64,000 bases of DNA from Hexactinellida sp. DTS-2022 (taxonomy: Eukaryota; Porifera; Hexactinellida): assembly GCA_028753945.1 (NCBI GenBank), contig JAPNXP010000001.1, positions 2,966,501 through 3,030,500 on the forward strand, read 5' to 3'. A program made the position numbers and the translations under genes. Below the pieces are notes generated by a model that was not told where the DNA came from, searched no databases, and saw only the letters and a program-made list of their open reading frames with translations. Positions 24,632 to 35,979 of this stretch are shown here, in pieces (the first letter of the stretch is position 1; each line of letters starts with the position of its first letter).

Positions 24632-27600
24632 TATAGCCTACTCTATATATGGCCTGACAGTAGATGTACCAGGGATGCACAAGAAGATGGGAATTTTAAT
24701 TTTTTAATGTTCAGTATATTGAACTACTAAGTTCTTTATACGTCTCTAGGTCGTAAACATAACTCAGTCCTGCTAGCCCGTATTTAGTATTAGCTGAATG
24801 AGAAGGGTGATTGGGGTTTCATAATTTTAATAGTAATTATAAACACAAACAGTACAATTTCTAATATTAATACTACAGTAAATAATACACAATTATTTGC
24901 TTTCTTTCCTCTCTCTGGCTCTAGCAGTGACTCACGACACATTAACTACATAATAGAAATAAGAATAAACAGAGTAATACAAATAATGGTAAATACAAAT
25001 AAGTAGACACATAATTAAAAGTGATATTATTAATTTTCAAGGTTTCGACTCTCCATAAGTCTCACCAGTAGTTCGGATTAGAACTATACCTAGAAGAAAA
25101 GACATACGCACGCACATCAAACACGAAAAACATAGTTACTAACATTTATAATAATTGAATGAATATAAATACTGCATATAATGATTACTACGTTAAATAA
25201 ATGAATATATATGTTGAGGAAATAGCATAAACACATATAAGAATAAATATTAGCTAACAATAAATAGATAAGTGAAAAGGAAATGAATTGAATGAAAATA
25301 AATAGAAGTTTATGACAATTCTGAACTAATTAGACTATAACTAATGAAGAATCAACTAATAATAATATCTAAGGATATCTAAATATGCATTTTTTTATGA
25401 GTTTCAATTTTTTTTAATTTTTTTGTGGCTTTTTTGTTTTATTATAATTTTAATGTGTTTTTTGTTGTTGTTACAATACTAGATTAAAACAAATATAAAT
25501 TATTAAGAGAATTTCTTTAATTTACGCTTTTCTATACTTTTTGTAAGAACCAGCGAGTTATAATTCTTAACTTTATTTGCAAGAAAACAATTCGCTGCCG
25601 TAAAGACGAGTTTCGATAATATATTCCAACTAAACACACCACAGCTGATACAAGTAGACTAGCAAATACTTGGATCACGATTATTACTATCTTCCAAATA
25701 CATCAACGTGAGTTCAGCTAGTATTTTCCTAGAAGGTCCACTTACAAGCTTCGCCAACAGGTCTTTATTGTTTTCGATAGCACTAAAGGTCTTCCAGTAA
25801 AACAAGGATGGAATTCAAAACTGGCTCAGATGGATATTTAAGTCCGCCACGGTCCGTTAGCTGCAGAAGTTTATACTGAGAGTCCAGGTCTAAATCAAGG
25901 AGAAATTATTTATCAACTGTTAGCATATGTAGACAGACATGACACGGTTTTGTTTGTTTCAGGTACTGATGGACAGTATAGCCTGCGATAAAGGCTAATG
26001 ATTGAAGCAACTGTGAACCACAATCAATTGTTGATAGATCATTAATCTCATCAAGAAATGGCTCCAAATTGAATTCACCATCAGTAGTGGAATACGGACA
26101 AGAAAATGACTTAGCAAATGACTGAATAGATTGAAAGGAAGTGTCTTGCTGGTCATTGAATATGTTTAATATGTTAGAAAGTTTAAGTCTACGCTCAGTT
26201 TCAAGGATCTGAAGATAGGAGATGTGATAATTAGAATCCGACATCATACGGTATAGATCGAAATGGTGTTCCAAGGGATCCGCCTGTAGAAAGGAGGACA
26301 ACACATATTTAAAGGCATAAGATTGAGTCAAATGGTTGGTAATTTGTGGTAAGGCAATACAAGCATGTCTAAAACTCGTGTATGTTTGTTTACTCAGTTT
26401 GCCAATTTTTTCTGGTAAAGTTTGCCAAGCATCTAACCAAAAAACTACACGAGTCAAAAATAGAAATCGCTCGTCATTCAAAGTCAAAAGTCTAGAGAAA
26501 TTATCGTTCAAACGTATACCTTTTAATGGTGTATTAACGTTGAATAATTTCCAAACATTAAGAAGGGTATCAACAAACTCAGGAGTATTATTTCTATATT
26601 CTGGATAACGCAATTCGTTCTGGATAGTTAGCGCAGATATTGTTAATTCGTTAACGCCTTTCATAACCAGTTTGACATTTTGACGCTCTATGCTAGACGC
26701 AAAACAGGACTTCATAGTCAAATGAGGAGCTAACTTGGCTAAACTTGTTCTTTCTGAATTATTTAATTGACTTACATCTTGAAGGGATGCACAACCGAAC
26801 TTAAGGGGATAATCACAATAATCAACTTTAAAATTTGCCAAATTTGGAAAATGAAATGTTTTAGCAAAATCTTTTTGATTTAACCAGTTATTACGAATAC
26901 TTTTTAATATGTGTACAAAATCAAATGTCAGAAAGAGTATTCTATTGCTGTCAAATGGGTGAGATACATTGGTCTCCAACTTTCCATTAGAGGAAAACAA
27001 TTTAAGCAGATTCACATTTAAAGGATAATTATCAGTAGAAATGACTTGCACCTTTAGACCGCAATGATTGATATCTATTATGCAAGATTTAATGATTGGG
27101 AATATCTTTTCAGCAGAGATGGATGCACAGGGTAATAAACGAGAGATACAAGACCATTTTTTATGTAGACTAGAGACCATGATCGCTAATACAGTTCTCG
27201 TTAGATCGTCAGGAGTTAAGTTTGGACCATATATTTTTCCACCCTTATAGGAAATATCAGATCTAACATGAATTTCATCCATTTGAACTATGACATTTCT
27301 TTCCTCTGGACTAAAGCAGGAAGTGGCATGGCGAAGATATGTACAAAAATCGTTTTCAAGACCAAATGAACCATACAGTTTCTCTAATGTATGAACATGA
27401 GGAAGAGAGATACATTTTAAACTCTGAAGATACTTATAACAGGCAGGATATATCAAATGAGTTTTAATTGCCATGATTTGTGTTATGATGTTGTACCTTC
27501 GTCTGTTCTTGGGAATAAATGTATTTTCTAATTGACCCAATATGAATTGCAAACGCGCTAATTCTGAGGAATCATTATTATGTTCATTATTAAGTAGTAA

Positions 27601-28617
27601 ATCACTGATGACCTCCTTAATATGCTCTTTGGATCGAGGCAAATGAATCGCCTCCTTAGTATTTTTAGAACTAGAGTTGTATTTTAAAGCAAGTTCCTGC
27701 AAAACTGATTCAATTTTTCCGATGTCATTAATTGCAGCAATGGGAACGGATATACTCTGTCCATTAAAATAAGCTGAGGTGGATAAATAAGCATTGATTT
27801 CAAGGTACAAATCTACGGAGATATTGTTTTCAGCCATTTTAGCGAGAACAAACGTTATGTTACTATCATTACGGAACCACACCAACCAACTATTAGGTAA
27901 ACAAATCAAGGTTAACTTATCTTTCAAGTCCTGTAGAGAGTTGACCTCAAACTTCTCTTTCTCTTGGCTCTCGGATCTCAAGCTGAGTTGTAGTGTTTGG
28001 TTCATCAAGTCTTCCTCTTTTGCATCGTATGACAAGCGATTCCGTTTGTTAGGTTTGATGAGTAATACGCTGGGCAGCCAGGCAGTAAACTTGGTACAGC
28101 GCCTTCCTTCAGCTTTGGCTTCGCCCGCGGTACTTCAGTAAAAGTACCATCTCCTTTTTGGACTTGGAAAGTGATGTCCATGTCTTCTTTCTGAAAATGG
28201 TTGATACATACATAGACCACCTTCAGGTCACCAATATCCTCGCGACGAAGAGCGCATGTCCAGGCGTGATTCAGGGTTGGTGGATTTTGAGGCATCTTGA
28301 ACACAGGAACATGGTCATCCGGGTTGTAGTTACTCTTGCATCCGGGGACAGAACACGTGTTAGGCATTAATAGAAGCTAATATGAATTGAATACCAAAGC
28401 GAAATTAAAAGGATGAGATTTACGTCAATAGAAGAGTTTGGAAAAAAATCTGATCAATAGTTGTATATATTTCAAGAATATTTCTAATTAATGTGGTTGA
28501 TTATTATTATTATTTTTGACATTAAATATTGTGGTTGGATAAATATTACCATCTTCTCCTTCATCCTTGGTCCATATTTTTTAGGTTACTGTCAGGCCAT
28601 ATATAGAGTAGGCTATG
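24632..28617 (-). mobile_element. P-superfamily element 3, near full length, 3986 bp
   Basis: The left end TATAGCCTACTCTATATATG and right end CATATATAGAGTAGGCTATG are inverted copies with one mismatch at the outermost base. The exact 7-bp TSD is GTACAGT (24625-24631 and 28618-28624). It has the longest transposase of the set. About 870 bp of AT-rich, gene-free sequence separates the gene's 3' end from the left TIR. Confidence 0.92.
25503..28367 (-). pseudogene. P-type THAP transposase, nearly intact
   Basis: Starts at ATG 28367. The first frame (120 codons) holds a full THAP finger: CSVPGC, HAWTCALR, VCINHFQKED, then AVPSLLPGCPAYY. One frameshift near 28020 leads into a 709-codon frame (28035-25906). 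Counting in that frame, QMDEIHV puts the first catalytic Asp at 253, STDNYPLN the second at 335, and DPLEHHF the Glu at 589. FDFVHILKSIRNNW (372-385) is the conserved block following the second Asp. A TAA at 25906 interrupts the tail, which then continues in frame (DSQYKLLQLTDRGGLKYPSE), shifts again, and closes with IEKRKLKKFS and TAA at 25503. The family cuts and pastes DNA in the nucleus. Only three or so lesions suggest recent activity. Confidence 0.88.
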
Positions 28618-29397
28618 GTACAGTCTAAAAGAGGTAAATATTTAAAGAGAAAGATTTTGGACTCTGAATTCCCGCGAAAAAAGAGAATTCTAGAAAAAGA
28701 GGTCGTATCCGCAGCCTCTAATGTGGTCCTCCAGGCAGCTGATGTTGATATTATCACTGGCATCGATATAATTGAAATTTGTACAATGAATTACGACCTT
28801 CCACCGTATAATCCACTCTCCCAACCTGGTCAGATAGATATTTGTCATAATCTGAATTTTAATGTTGTAATATCGCCAGTACATAGCAAGATTAACAGTA
28901 ATGTAAAAAGACCACTGAATGAGTATGTACCTAGCAAGACTGATTGTGTCCCCGGAGATGGAAATTGTTTGTTTTCTTCTATAGCATATTGGATTACGGG
29001 TTGTTCGGATAATTGTCACGAAATACGGAAACTTATCGTTGATAGTATGATAAATAAATTAAGAGTAATATGTGGAAAATTTATTAATAATAAATACCCA
29101 AATACTTACAGAAATATCGGAGATTATGTGGCTAAAATTAGTATGAAGAGTAATGCCAAATGGGGCGAGGATTTAGAATTATTTGCAGCAGGTCTCTTAT
29201 TTAGGACAGATATTTGGGTATTTTCGAAATATACAGGTAAGACATGGAATGTTTTCTCTGGAAAAGGTGCTAGTATAGATCAGGTAATTAATACACCACC
29301 CGCCAACATCACTGGATCAATTTACATTGTACATACTGGTAATCATTATGAACCAGTCTTGGAATTATCAGAAAAGGAGATAGAGACGAATTTTTAG
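28615..29397 (+). CDS. OTU-family cysteine protease, MULE-associated
   Basis: Open for 260 codons. The OTU signature is clear: PGDGNCLFSSIAYWITG places Asp115 and the catalytic Cys118, and IYIVHTGNHYEPVLEL places the catalytic His at 244. The AKWGEDLELFAAGLLF block in between is typical of OTU domains found in transposon proteins. OTU proteases remove ubiquitin; substrates here are unknown. The ATG at 28615-28617 is the last three bases of P element 3, so the present start was created by that insertion. Before it, the frame probably began further upstream, left of 24632. I read it as the last gene or domain of the MULE element whose transposase lies at 19980-24617. The ORF has no stop inside. 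Confidence 0.8.
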   Translation: MVQSKRGKYLKRKILDSEFPRKKRILEKEVVSAASNVVLQAADVDIITGIDIIEICTMNYDLPPYNPLSQPGQIDICHNLNFNVVISPVHSKINSNVKRPLNEYVPSKTDCVPGDGNCLFSSIAYWITGCSDNCHEIRKLIVDSMINKLRVICGKFINNKYPNTYRNIGDYVAKISMKSNAKWGEDLELFAAGLLFRTDIWVFSKYTGKTWNVFSGKGASIDQVINTPPANITGSIYIVHTGNHYEPVLELSEKEIETNF

Positions 29398-30829
29398 ATT
29401 ATTTATTTTCGCGGCGCATATTATGGTTATTTTATTTTAATTATGTGGACAACGATTAATGATTAACGATTAATTTATAAATGTATTAATGATATTTGTG
29501 TACACTTTATGTAGAATTTTGAATTATATAATCAATTCTTTATTATATCTTTTGAAATCTAATAAGTCATCCTATTAAATTATCAAATTATTTAATATCT
29601 TATTTATGACCGAGGTCATCTCCTTGCAATAATTAAAACAATACTCTCCCTCCATTTGTGAAAAGGCTATTCAGTTTATTCAGTTCAAATGTTTTTAGAA
29701 CATAAATGGAGTTTGCTTGTGTGTATAGGTGCCCTGATCAAATTATACATTTTTTATAATTGTCAACATACAGCGAGACATATTCCTTCCCAAAGTTTCC
29801 AAACCACTTAATATATTGAGTAGATACTTTTTAACTATTTTACCCAGATACAGCATACAACTTATTCTCACTGCTCCTGGTTCAGCATACAGTTTAATTT
29901 TACCTTTGTAGAATTATACCACTTTTCTAGTTTATTAAATTTTTGGATATTACAGATTCTTCATAGTTTCCACAACAAATTTTTTTGCAAAATATTTATA
30001 ATATCACTTTTCTATCTGCTACAGGTGAATTATTTTGAAATTTTATTTTATCATTTGCTCATGGATTTTCGATATTACTCAGCTAAGAAACTAAAATTCC
30101 AGCTTTGCAGACAGCATTTTTAGGTAGCACTTTGTGGGTTAAGTGATGATAGTGCCACAACACTAAAATGCTCTCAGCACAGCTGTAATTTCGGAATTGT
30201 TCAATGTTATCATCACTTCAAAACAATTCCGCAAGTTATTTTTCCGAAGGCAACGATCAGTTTTTGTATTAGAAATTTGCTTCTAACCAACTTCATTTCA
30301 GAGTAATTTAGTTTGTCTATCACTATAATGGTTAATTAATGATTTTTTTCTTTTCATCTTGAGTGATCTCTAGCAATTAGTAAGAACACGTCACATTGCA
30401 TCAGATCAAATGCACTGTGCTTTTAGTTATTCTTTTGTAGTTTATAGGGATGAACCATTCCGAAAAACATTGCGACTCTTGAAATCGTTAATTTCTTGTA
30501 ATTATACCCAAAGTATTCCTTGAAGTTGTACCTGAAGAGTAACAAATCCAAATAGTTTGCTATTGAACAACAGCATTTATGGAGATTTACAATAATTCGG
30601 AAACGAAATACATGGACCTGAGTCGTACATATAAACCTGAAGTCCAATCACTGAGAGAAATTTCATTTTTGTATGATTTCATAAGGCAGCAGTATCAACA
30701 ACAATTTTAAGTTTTCATTTGTTTGAATTATATCTTAAACTTGTGGATATATAAACATTTATTTCTATAATGATGTACAAAACTCTAGCAGTTATAATTT
30801 TTCAACAAAGGTTTCTATATGTTACAAAC
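29398..30829. other. non-coding, nothing recognised
   Basis: AT-rich sequence after the OTU ORF. I searched for a long inverted repeat matching the region left of 19980, as expected for MULE ends, and saw none. A 74-codon minus-strand ORF (30423-30647) has no known motif. Confidence 0.4.
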
Positions 30830-31017
30830 CAGTGGCGTACCCATGCTCGCGTTTGCGGGCACATTCCCGGCTAACTTTTCTCTATGCCCGGGAAATATTT
30901 ATCAGTGGGGTTTTATATGTATTTAATTTACATGCCCTTAAATACTACATATCAAGCCCACTTATTTAATATTGCCTGGGCAAAGAGAAAACTTGTCCGG
31001 GCCTTAATACGCCACCT
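30830..31017. mobile_element. small MITE with CAGTGGCGTA end
   Basis: Starts CAGTGGCGTACCCATG and ends GGGCCTTAATACGCCACCTA. The inside has gcccgggaaat / gcctgggcaaagagaaaa blocks that pair partly across the middle. No convincing TSD (TTACAAAC against TACAGAAT). The left end resembles the MITE at 59508. Confidence 0.5.
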
Positions 31018-31125
31018 ATACAGAATAATGACGTAAAATATGAATTAGAACGGAACTATGATTAATTTTGTTATACTAAGTAATTTCGAAGATTGAAAAT
31101 TTATTTGTAAATTATATTTCAACTA

Positions 31126-31300
31126 CAGGGTTGATAATAATCCTGATTTTAAAAATAAAATACAAATTCATTTTTTTAAATCTGATTTTATTTAATCATT
31201 TTTTAAATTAAATTACAGTTATGTTTCCGTATTGATATCTATTTTCTTTTCTTCCTGCCATATTATGTTATTAACGCTAAGAGGCAATAATTAATAGTAC
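31126..31300. mobile_element. relic of hAT MITE with GATTTAAATC motifs
   Basis: Starts CAGGGTTGATAATAATCC and carries aaatctgattttatttaatc. The gttattaacgctaagaggca stretch matches gttattgacgctatgaagta in the copy at 62840-63062. The right end is unclear. Confidence 0.5.
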
Positions 31301-31507
31301 AGTAAAATTACTTCCCAGCATTTACTATGCTATACATACTGATATCTATGATAATATCCGATAAAAATATTAACATAAACACTATTTGAATCTTTCTAAT
31401 ATGGGGTTTTGAGGCTAATCTGAACCCCTTACTACACTGGTTCTACTCTAATATCTCAAGGAAGTGGTTGTTTAAAGGGTTATCAATCGTATTAATTAGG
31501 AATTCTA

Positions 31508-31692
31508 CACCTAGTGTTATTCGATAATGTGGTGTTCAAATCTTCAATCAGAATTTATATGTTCAAATTGCATCATAATTATCATGAATTATTTATTTAA
31601 TTAAGCAAACTATGTTGTTAATGAGTTTGTCACCTCCACAAAAATAGTATCCATCCAACTTGTTGTTGTTCATATATTTTTGGACAGTCAGT
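31508..31692. mobile_element. Tc1/mariner MITE, fragment E
   Basis: From cacctagtgttattcgataatg through gttgttcatatatttttggac it follows the right half of copies A-C, including the taatgagtttgtcacctcca segment. The left half is missing. Confidence 0.6.
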
Positions 31693-32119
31693 ATATACTA
31701 GTTTGGCTCAAAATAATTTCTGTTATTAGATTTCTCATCTAAATTAGGTCAAACTATAATTCACATCCCATATCAGATAGAAACCTGAAAATTTAACCTA
31801 CCTATTCCTTTCCCAAAATCACGAATATGATTATTCATTACTTTCGAAATCGTTTTTTTTGCCCCCCTAAATGCATGGAAAAAGAGGCAAAAAAACGATA
31901 CGCAAAAAACCCCGTATTTACCATAAGACAGTGCTATGAGGTTATGAAGAAACAAGGAGAAGCAAGGAGACAAAATAACCCGGAGAGGCAAAAAAACCGT
32001 GGCAAAAAAAACCATTTTCTACTTATTAAAATATCACGTCATCATGATAATAGAAGTATTGTAAAAATTCACTTATTTGCTGGTAATTCGCTCCCTATAC
32101 GAGATATATATCTAAAAAT
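31693..32119. other. non-coding; basic ORF of doubtful meaning
   Basis: A 98-codon frame (31827-32123) is rich in Lys and Arg because of A-runs. It has no motif and is overlapped by a minus-strand ORF. I see no gene. Confidence 0.3.
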
Positions 32120-32340
32120 TTAATGGACCTGTACATTAATAATGCGACATGGTGGTCATAGCATATTATAATTATGCTTACTCATACAGCACTATGACTT
32201 AATCATTAAATTTTCAAATTTGACTATTTTATTCTTATTAATGATATATATAATTAATGTTAGAAATATAAACCACACACCAAATGCGACGCGGTTGGTG
32301 TGTGGTTGTGTTTCCCTCGAAGCGAAATAGCAAGAGAAGT
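32120..32340. repeat. dispersed repeat with a conserved hairpin, copy 1
   Basis: Inverted relative to 53287-53530: gcttactca, ataaaccacacaccaa and ggttggtgtgtggttgtg occur in the same order on opposite strands. The hairpin AACCACACACCA ... TGGTGTGTGGTT is at about 32270-32307. Confidence 0.65.
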
Positions 32341-32426
32341 GTACTAGTATTTTATAAAGTCTGAGAATATTAATCCGCAGTGCATTGTTTATTAAATTTT
32401 TGATTTCTAAGAATTGTCTCCTTTAG

Positions 32427-32653
32427 TCAAAATATCTCCATGATGATTTTGTTTTGAAGATGCGTGGTCTACCATATGAATCTACTCACAATGATATTTC
32501 TAAATTCTTTTCGGGGTTAAATGTTTGTTCTGGGGGGATTCTTATTCTTCTCTCCAAAAGAGGACAAAAAACTGGTGAGGCTCTCATTTTATTTGAAGAT
32601 CAGGAAAATTGCCTGTTAGCTTTCAAAAGAAATAAATGCCACATGGCCATGCG
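32427..32653 (+). CDS. exon with an RNA-recognition motif, ESRP/fusilli-like (hnRNP-F/H type)
   Basis: Preceded by a pyrimidine tract and AG (ctcctttag) and followed by a GTAACT donor at 32654, so this is an internal exon in phase 0 on the left and +2 on the right. It reads SKYLHDDFVLKMRGLPYEST, then DISKFFSGLNV, GGILILL, RGQKTGEALILFED and FKRNKCHMAMR. MRGLPY, FFSGLN and TGEALI.F are hallmarks of quasi-RRMs in ESRP, GRSF1 and hnRNP F/H. The LA(L/F)KR.K.HM.(M/S)R end is closest to RRM1 of ESRP, an epithelial splicing regulator, where YIEVY normally follows in the next exon. I could not find that exon within the window. This is the best evidence that the window is animal DNA. Confidence 0.75.
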
Positions 32654-32678
32654 GTAACTGTTTACAATAATTTATATA

Positions 32679-32937
32679 CCGTATTTCCCCGAATAAGCGC
32701 GGGGGCTTGAATAAGCGCCGGGTCAATAACAATGACTTTGGTATGATAAAAATTTATACACATTAATTCATCACTGTAATATAATTCCAATGATTTTGAC
32801 AACTTCGGTAGGTATACTTTTGGTGGAAACCATTAGAACCGACCTAAATATTATATTCTCGATTTTTCACAATATTTCACGATAATTTTGGCCCACGAAA
32901 ACAATAAGCGCCGGGGCGCTTATTCGGAGAAATACGG
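32679..32937. mobile_element. MITE with CCGTATTTCCCCGAATAAGC ends, 259 bp
   Basis: The left end CCGTATTTCCCCGAATAAGC and right end CTTATTCGGAGAAATACGG are inverted copies flanked by TA (32677-32678, 32938-32939). AATAAGCGCC is repeated inside both ends. TA target and short length suggest Tc1/mariner or pogo ancestry. Confidence 0.85.
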
Positions 32938-33161
32938 TACGTTGTAATTATGATTTTAATATTTATTTCCCAGTAATTTATCACTATCAGAGTACTACGC
33001 ATTGCTTGCGCATGTTAATGTTTATATGTTAAGAATGGAATTTTCACGATAGATTTGTAGTATGCAGTGATTTTTCTACGATTGTTTAAAAGGGCGGATG
33101 GGGGGGATAAAGTATAGTGGATATAGCTCCATTAATTTCAGTGCTTAATCAGTACTATTAG

Positions 33162-33672
33162 CAGGTTTGGGGCCGATTATGATTGCAATCGTAATCGATT
33201 GTAATTGATTACACATTCGCTGTAATCATAATCGTAATCGTAATCAGATGATACTATTAGAGTGTAATCGTATCATGATCGTAATCATGCTATTCTATTA
33301 GCGTATTTATCTTTGAAATTAAGGATATATTATCAATTCAAAGGATTGCACCTGCGAAAGTGGTTTTATTTAATAACAGTTACATGAATAATAATTCTAT
33401 CATAAGATATACAGTATCAGTTAGTTTATTGAAATCGAGACTTTTCCTTGTTGTTAGTACTTTTAGATTCGAATTTATCAGACTTAGCCAGACCGCATTT
33501 AATATACATTTGGGTTGTTTTCATAATCGTAATTATATACAAGTTTATTGATATCGTAATCGTAATCGTAATCGCTTAAAAATTATAGATCGTGTTCGTA
33601 ATCATAACCATAATCGTTTAAAAATATAGATCGTAATCCTAATCATCTGAAAGTAATCGGCCCCAAACCCTG
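33162..33672. mobile_element. hAT MITE with GTAATC arrays, 511 bp
   Basis: Starts CAGGTTTGGGGCCGATTATG and ends AGTAATCGGCCCCAAACCCTG. The 8-bp TSD ACTATTAG is exact (33154-33161 and 33673-33680). GTAATC or its variants are repeated many times at 33185-33290 and 33548-33660. No ORF of note. Confidence 0.93.
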
Positions 33673-33680
33673 ACTATTAG

Positions 33681-35343
33681 CACTACATTTGCTTAGCACT
33701 TCAGATCCCTAACCCAAGTTTAACCAATTCTTAACTTCCGAATCCTTAAGTTCGTCAAAAAAAGTGCCAAAAGTGATATTTTTTCCCCTTGATTGGGCTC
33801 CACTCACACACTAATTGTTAGTTTACTTCGATGAGGTTGAAAAACGATCTTCGTACTATCAAGAAATATATCTGATATTTTGAAAGCAATCCCTTATGAA
33901 CTTTATTACGTTAAATTCTGGATATGTCAAAAAAACATGAATTGAGTAATTGAAGGTCAAGGTTTTTTGATTGTGACATGCATACGATATACTAAAAATG
34001 TACTGAAACAATCATGATATACAAATTACTTGATTTATATTGGATTTCTATTCATTTATACAAATCCGCTTTCATTTCGGACACCCGCTGACAGGCTTTT
34101 GAAGAAATTTCTTGTCAAAATTGTGTCCAAATAGAACTGAAAGTTCACTTCTGCAATGTTTTCAACTAGCTTGCATAAACTATATATAAGTACAATCCAT
34201 ATGTGTTTGATTTTTCAATTGAATTTGCTGTATGTCAAAAAATAATTAAAAGATTCTACATGGATTATAACCCATAGCATCAAGCTTACATTCTCCGTAT
34301 GCTATTCACTGTGCTGTTGATACATATTAGTAATATATATAATCTGATATTGGTATCAATATGCACTATAAAAACCATCAAGGCACTTAAATGTGAGGAA
34401 TATTCACATGATTAACGATATCATCATAAGTCACGTCACTAATAATGCATTTTTAAGCTAAGACAGTATTGATTTAGAAAATTTGGACTTCCAACAGAAT
34501 TCCAGGTTATAATAGCATTAATTTTCACAATAATCTCAACATTCATTTTTATAGTTAAATACCACATATTTTGGAGTCAAGGATCCTTAAATTGAAATCC
34601 ATCGATTATAAGAATTTCGATCTTTGTTTATAAGAACTGTTTCTCGACAAGTACACACAATATTAATCATTATCTAACTTATTTCCTAATGAATAATGGC
34701 GATTAATATTCATCTAACCGACTTGTAATTTAAAAATCTCTTCTTATAACCGGATTACTGATATACGAATATATCGGTTATAAAATAATTTTATTTACTC
34801 CCCAAGATGTTCTTATAACTGGTACTTCCAAATTATGAGAACTTACTTCAAAAATTATTATTTGTAAATTGAACTGGTAAGCAACTCTAGAAGAACGAAT
34901 TAAGCATTATATGATTTTGTATATCCTAATTCAAGAATGCATGAAGTGACTACTAATGGCTTTATTGCAAAACACAGTCCAACTATCTCCAAGAAACCTT
35001 GAAACCTAATTCAGCAGTGAATCATAATTTGTATATCAGCACTCGATTCAAGATTTCACTGCTATTTCTAACTTTTAAACATCTCTGAAAAATGGAATGT
35101 GAACACCTAATCTGGACGCAAGTATCCAAATTGCATTGGATAGGACCTCTTAAATGTGAACACAGGCTATTTTTGGGCGCTGACTGGCAGAGCTATGTTA
35201 GCTCTTCAATCCTATAGTGCTCAAACTGAAACCACGGAAGAAACAAACTTTTGATGGTGACTTCTTTGATGAATCACAACAAGAATTTAATTTTTAATTT
35301 GAACAGGCTACTGTCATAGATCATGAAAAGTAATTGCACTGTC
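33681..35343. other. non-coding; possible decayed Tigger MITE
   Basis: Mostly featureless AT-rich DNA. Between about 34590 and 34860, ttataagaa and cttataac phrases occur in opposite orientations (cgattataagaatttcgatc, gttcttataactggtacttcc) like a worn Tigger-type MITE, but ends cannot be set. Confidence 0.35.
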
Positions 35344-35420
35344 CAGTGCCGGATTTAAGGAAGGGAAAACGGGGCACTTTCCCGGTGCACCCACACATAT
35401 TGGCCCTTGCATACCTAACG
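35344..35420. mobile_element. hAT-like left end
   Basis: CAGTGCCGGATTTAAGGAAG followed by ggaaaacggggcactttccc resembles the inverted right end of the MITE at 19650-19797. The right end is not visible. Confidence 0.4.
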
Positions 35421-35760
35421 CTTAAGGCATTTAATAACAGGGTGTAGGAAGGGTGGACTTCGCCAAATATTACCAGGGGGCGTACAGTTAGTAAACGAAG
35501 AGATCGCAACAATGTTTGATTGAAAATATTTATTTTGTTTACTTAGCGTTTGCTGTTTGTCTTGGAGGGTAATTGTGGCTTCGACTGGGTGTTTGTAGCT
35601 GAAAATTTTCTTTCTTAAGTTGATAATACTCCCTATGCTCCTCTAATATGGTCAACTGGATGAAAACACTGCCATTTGTTGAACCAAACTTGGTGCTTAG
35701 AGCTTTTTATGGAAGTTTCTTTGAATATATATTTTTTGGAATATTTTGAATAGAAGTTGT

Positions 35761-35973
35761 TTATCTATCCCGTTTTCGAATCTTTTTGCTGAGATAAAGA
35801 TGAGAGGCAGCGACTTCTTTTTCTGGTGACTCTAGAACTAGGAAACTTTCATCAACTACCTCTTCTGGAGGACAATTGATGTTCCCTGAAACTAGTCCAC
35901 AGCTCCCGTATTCCCGCTAAATGCTGGAGTCCGTTCTAGCATTTGAATCACTCGGCCACTCACTGTCTGTATC
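35761..35973 (-). pseudogene. acidic protein fragment, family unknown
   Basis: Seventy-one codons read DTDSEWPSDSNARTDSS, one stop, then INCPPEEVVDESFLVLESPE and end in a basic KKIRKRDR and a stop. A second readable frame follows at about 35580-35690 (FGSTNGSVFIQLTILEEHRE, YYQLKKENFQLQ). The acidic, Ser-rich stretch followed by a charged helix recalls regulatory proteins of Harbinger-type or MADF-type elements, but this is a guess. Breaks in both parts suggest decay. Confidence 0.3.
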
Positions 35974-35979
35974 AAGTTT

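Noticed and set aside
26336..27250. 60-90 codon plus-strand ORFs inside P element 3
   Set aside because: Antisense to the well-conserved transposase and without motifs of their own.
31827..32123. Lys-rich 98-codon ORF
   Set aside because: Composition follows A-runs, an equally long ORF lies on the other strand, and no motif or splice signal supports it.
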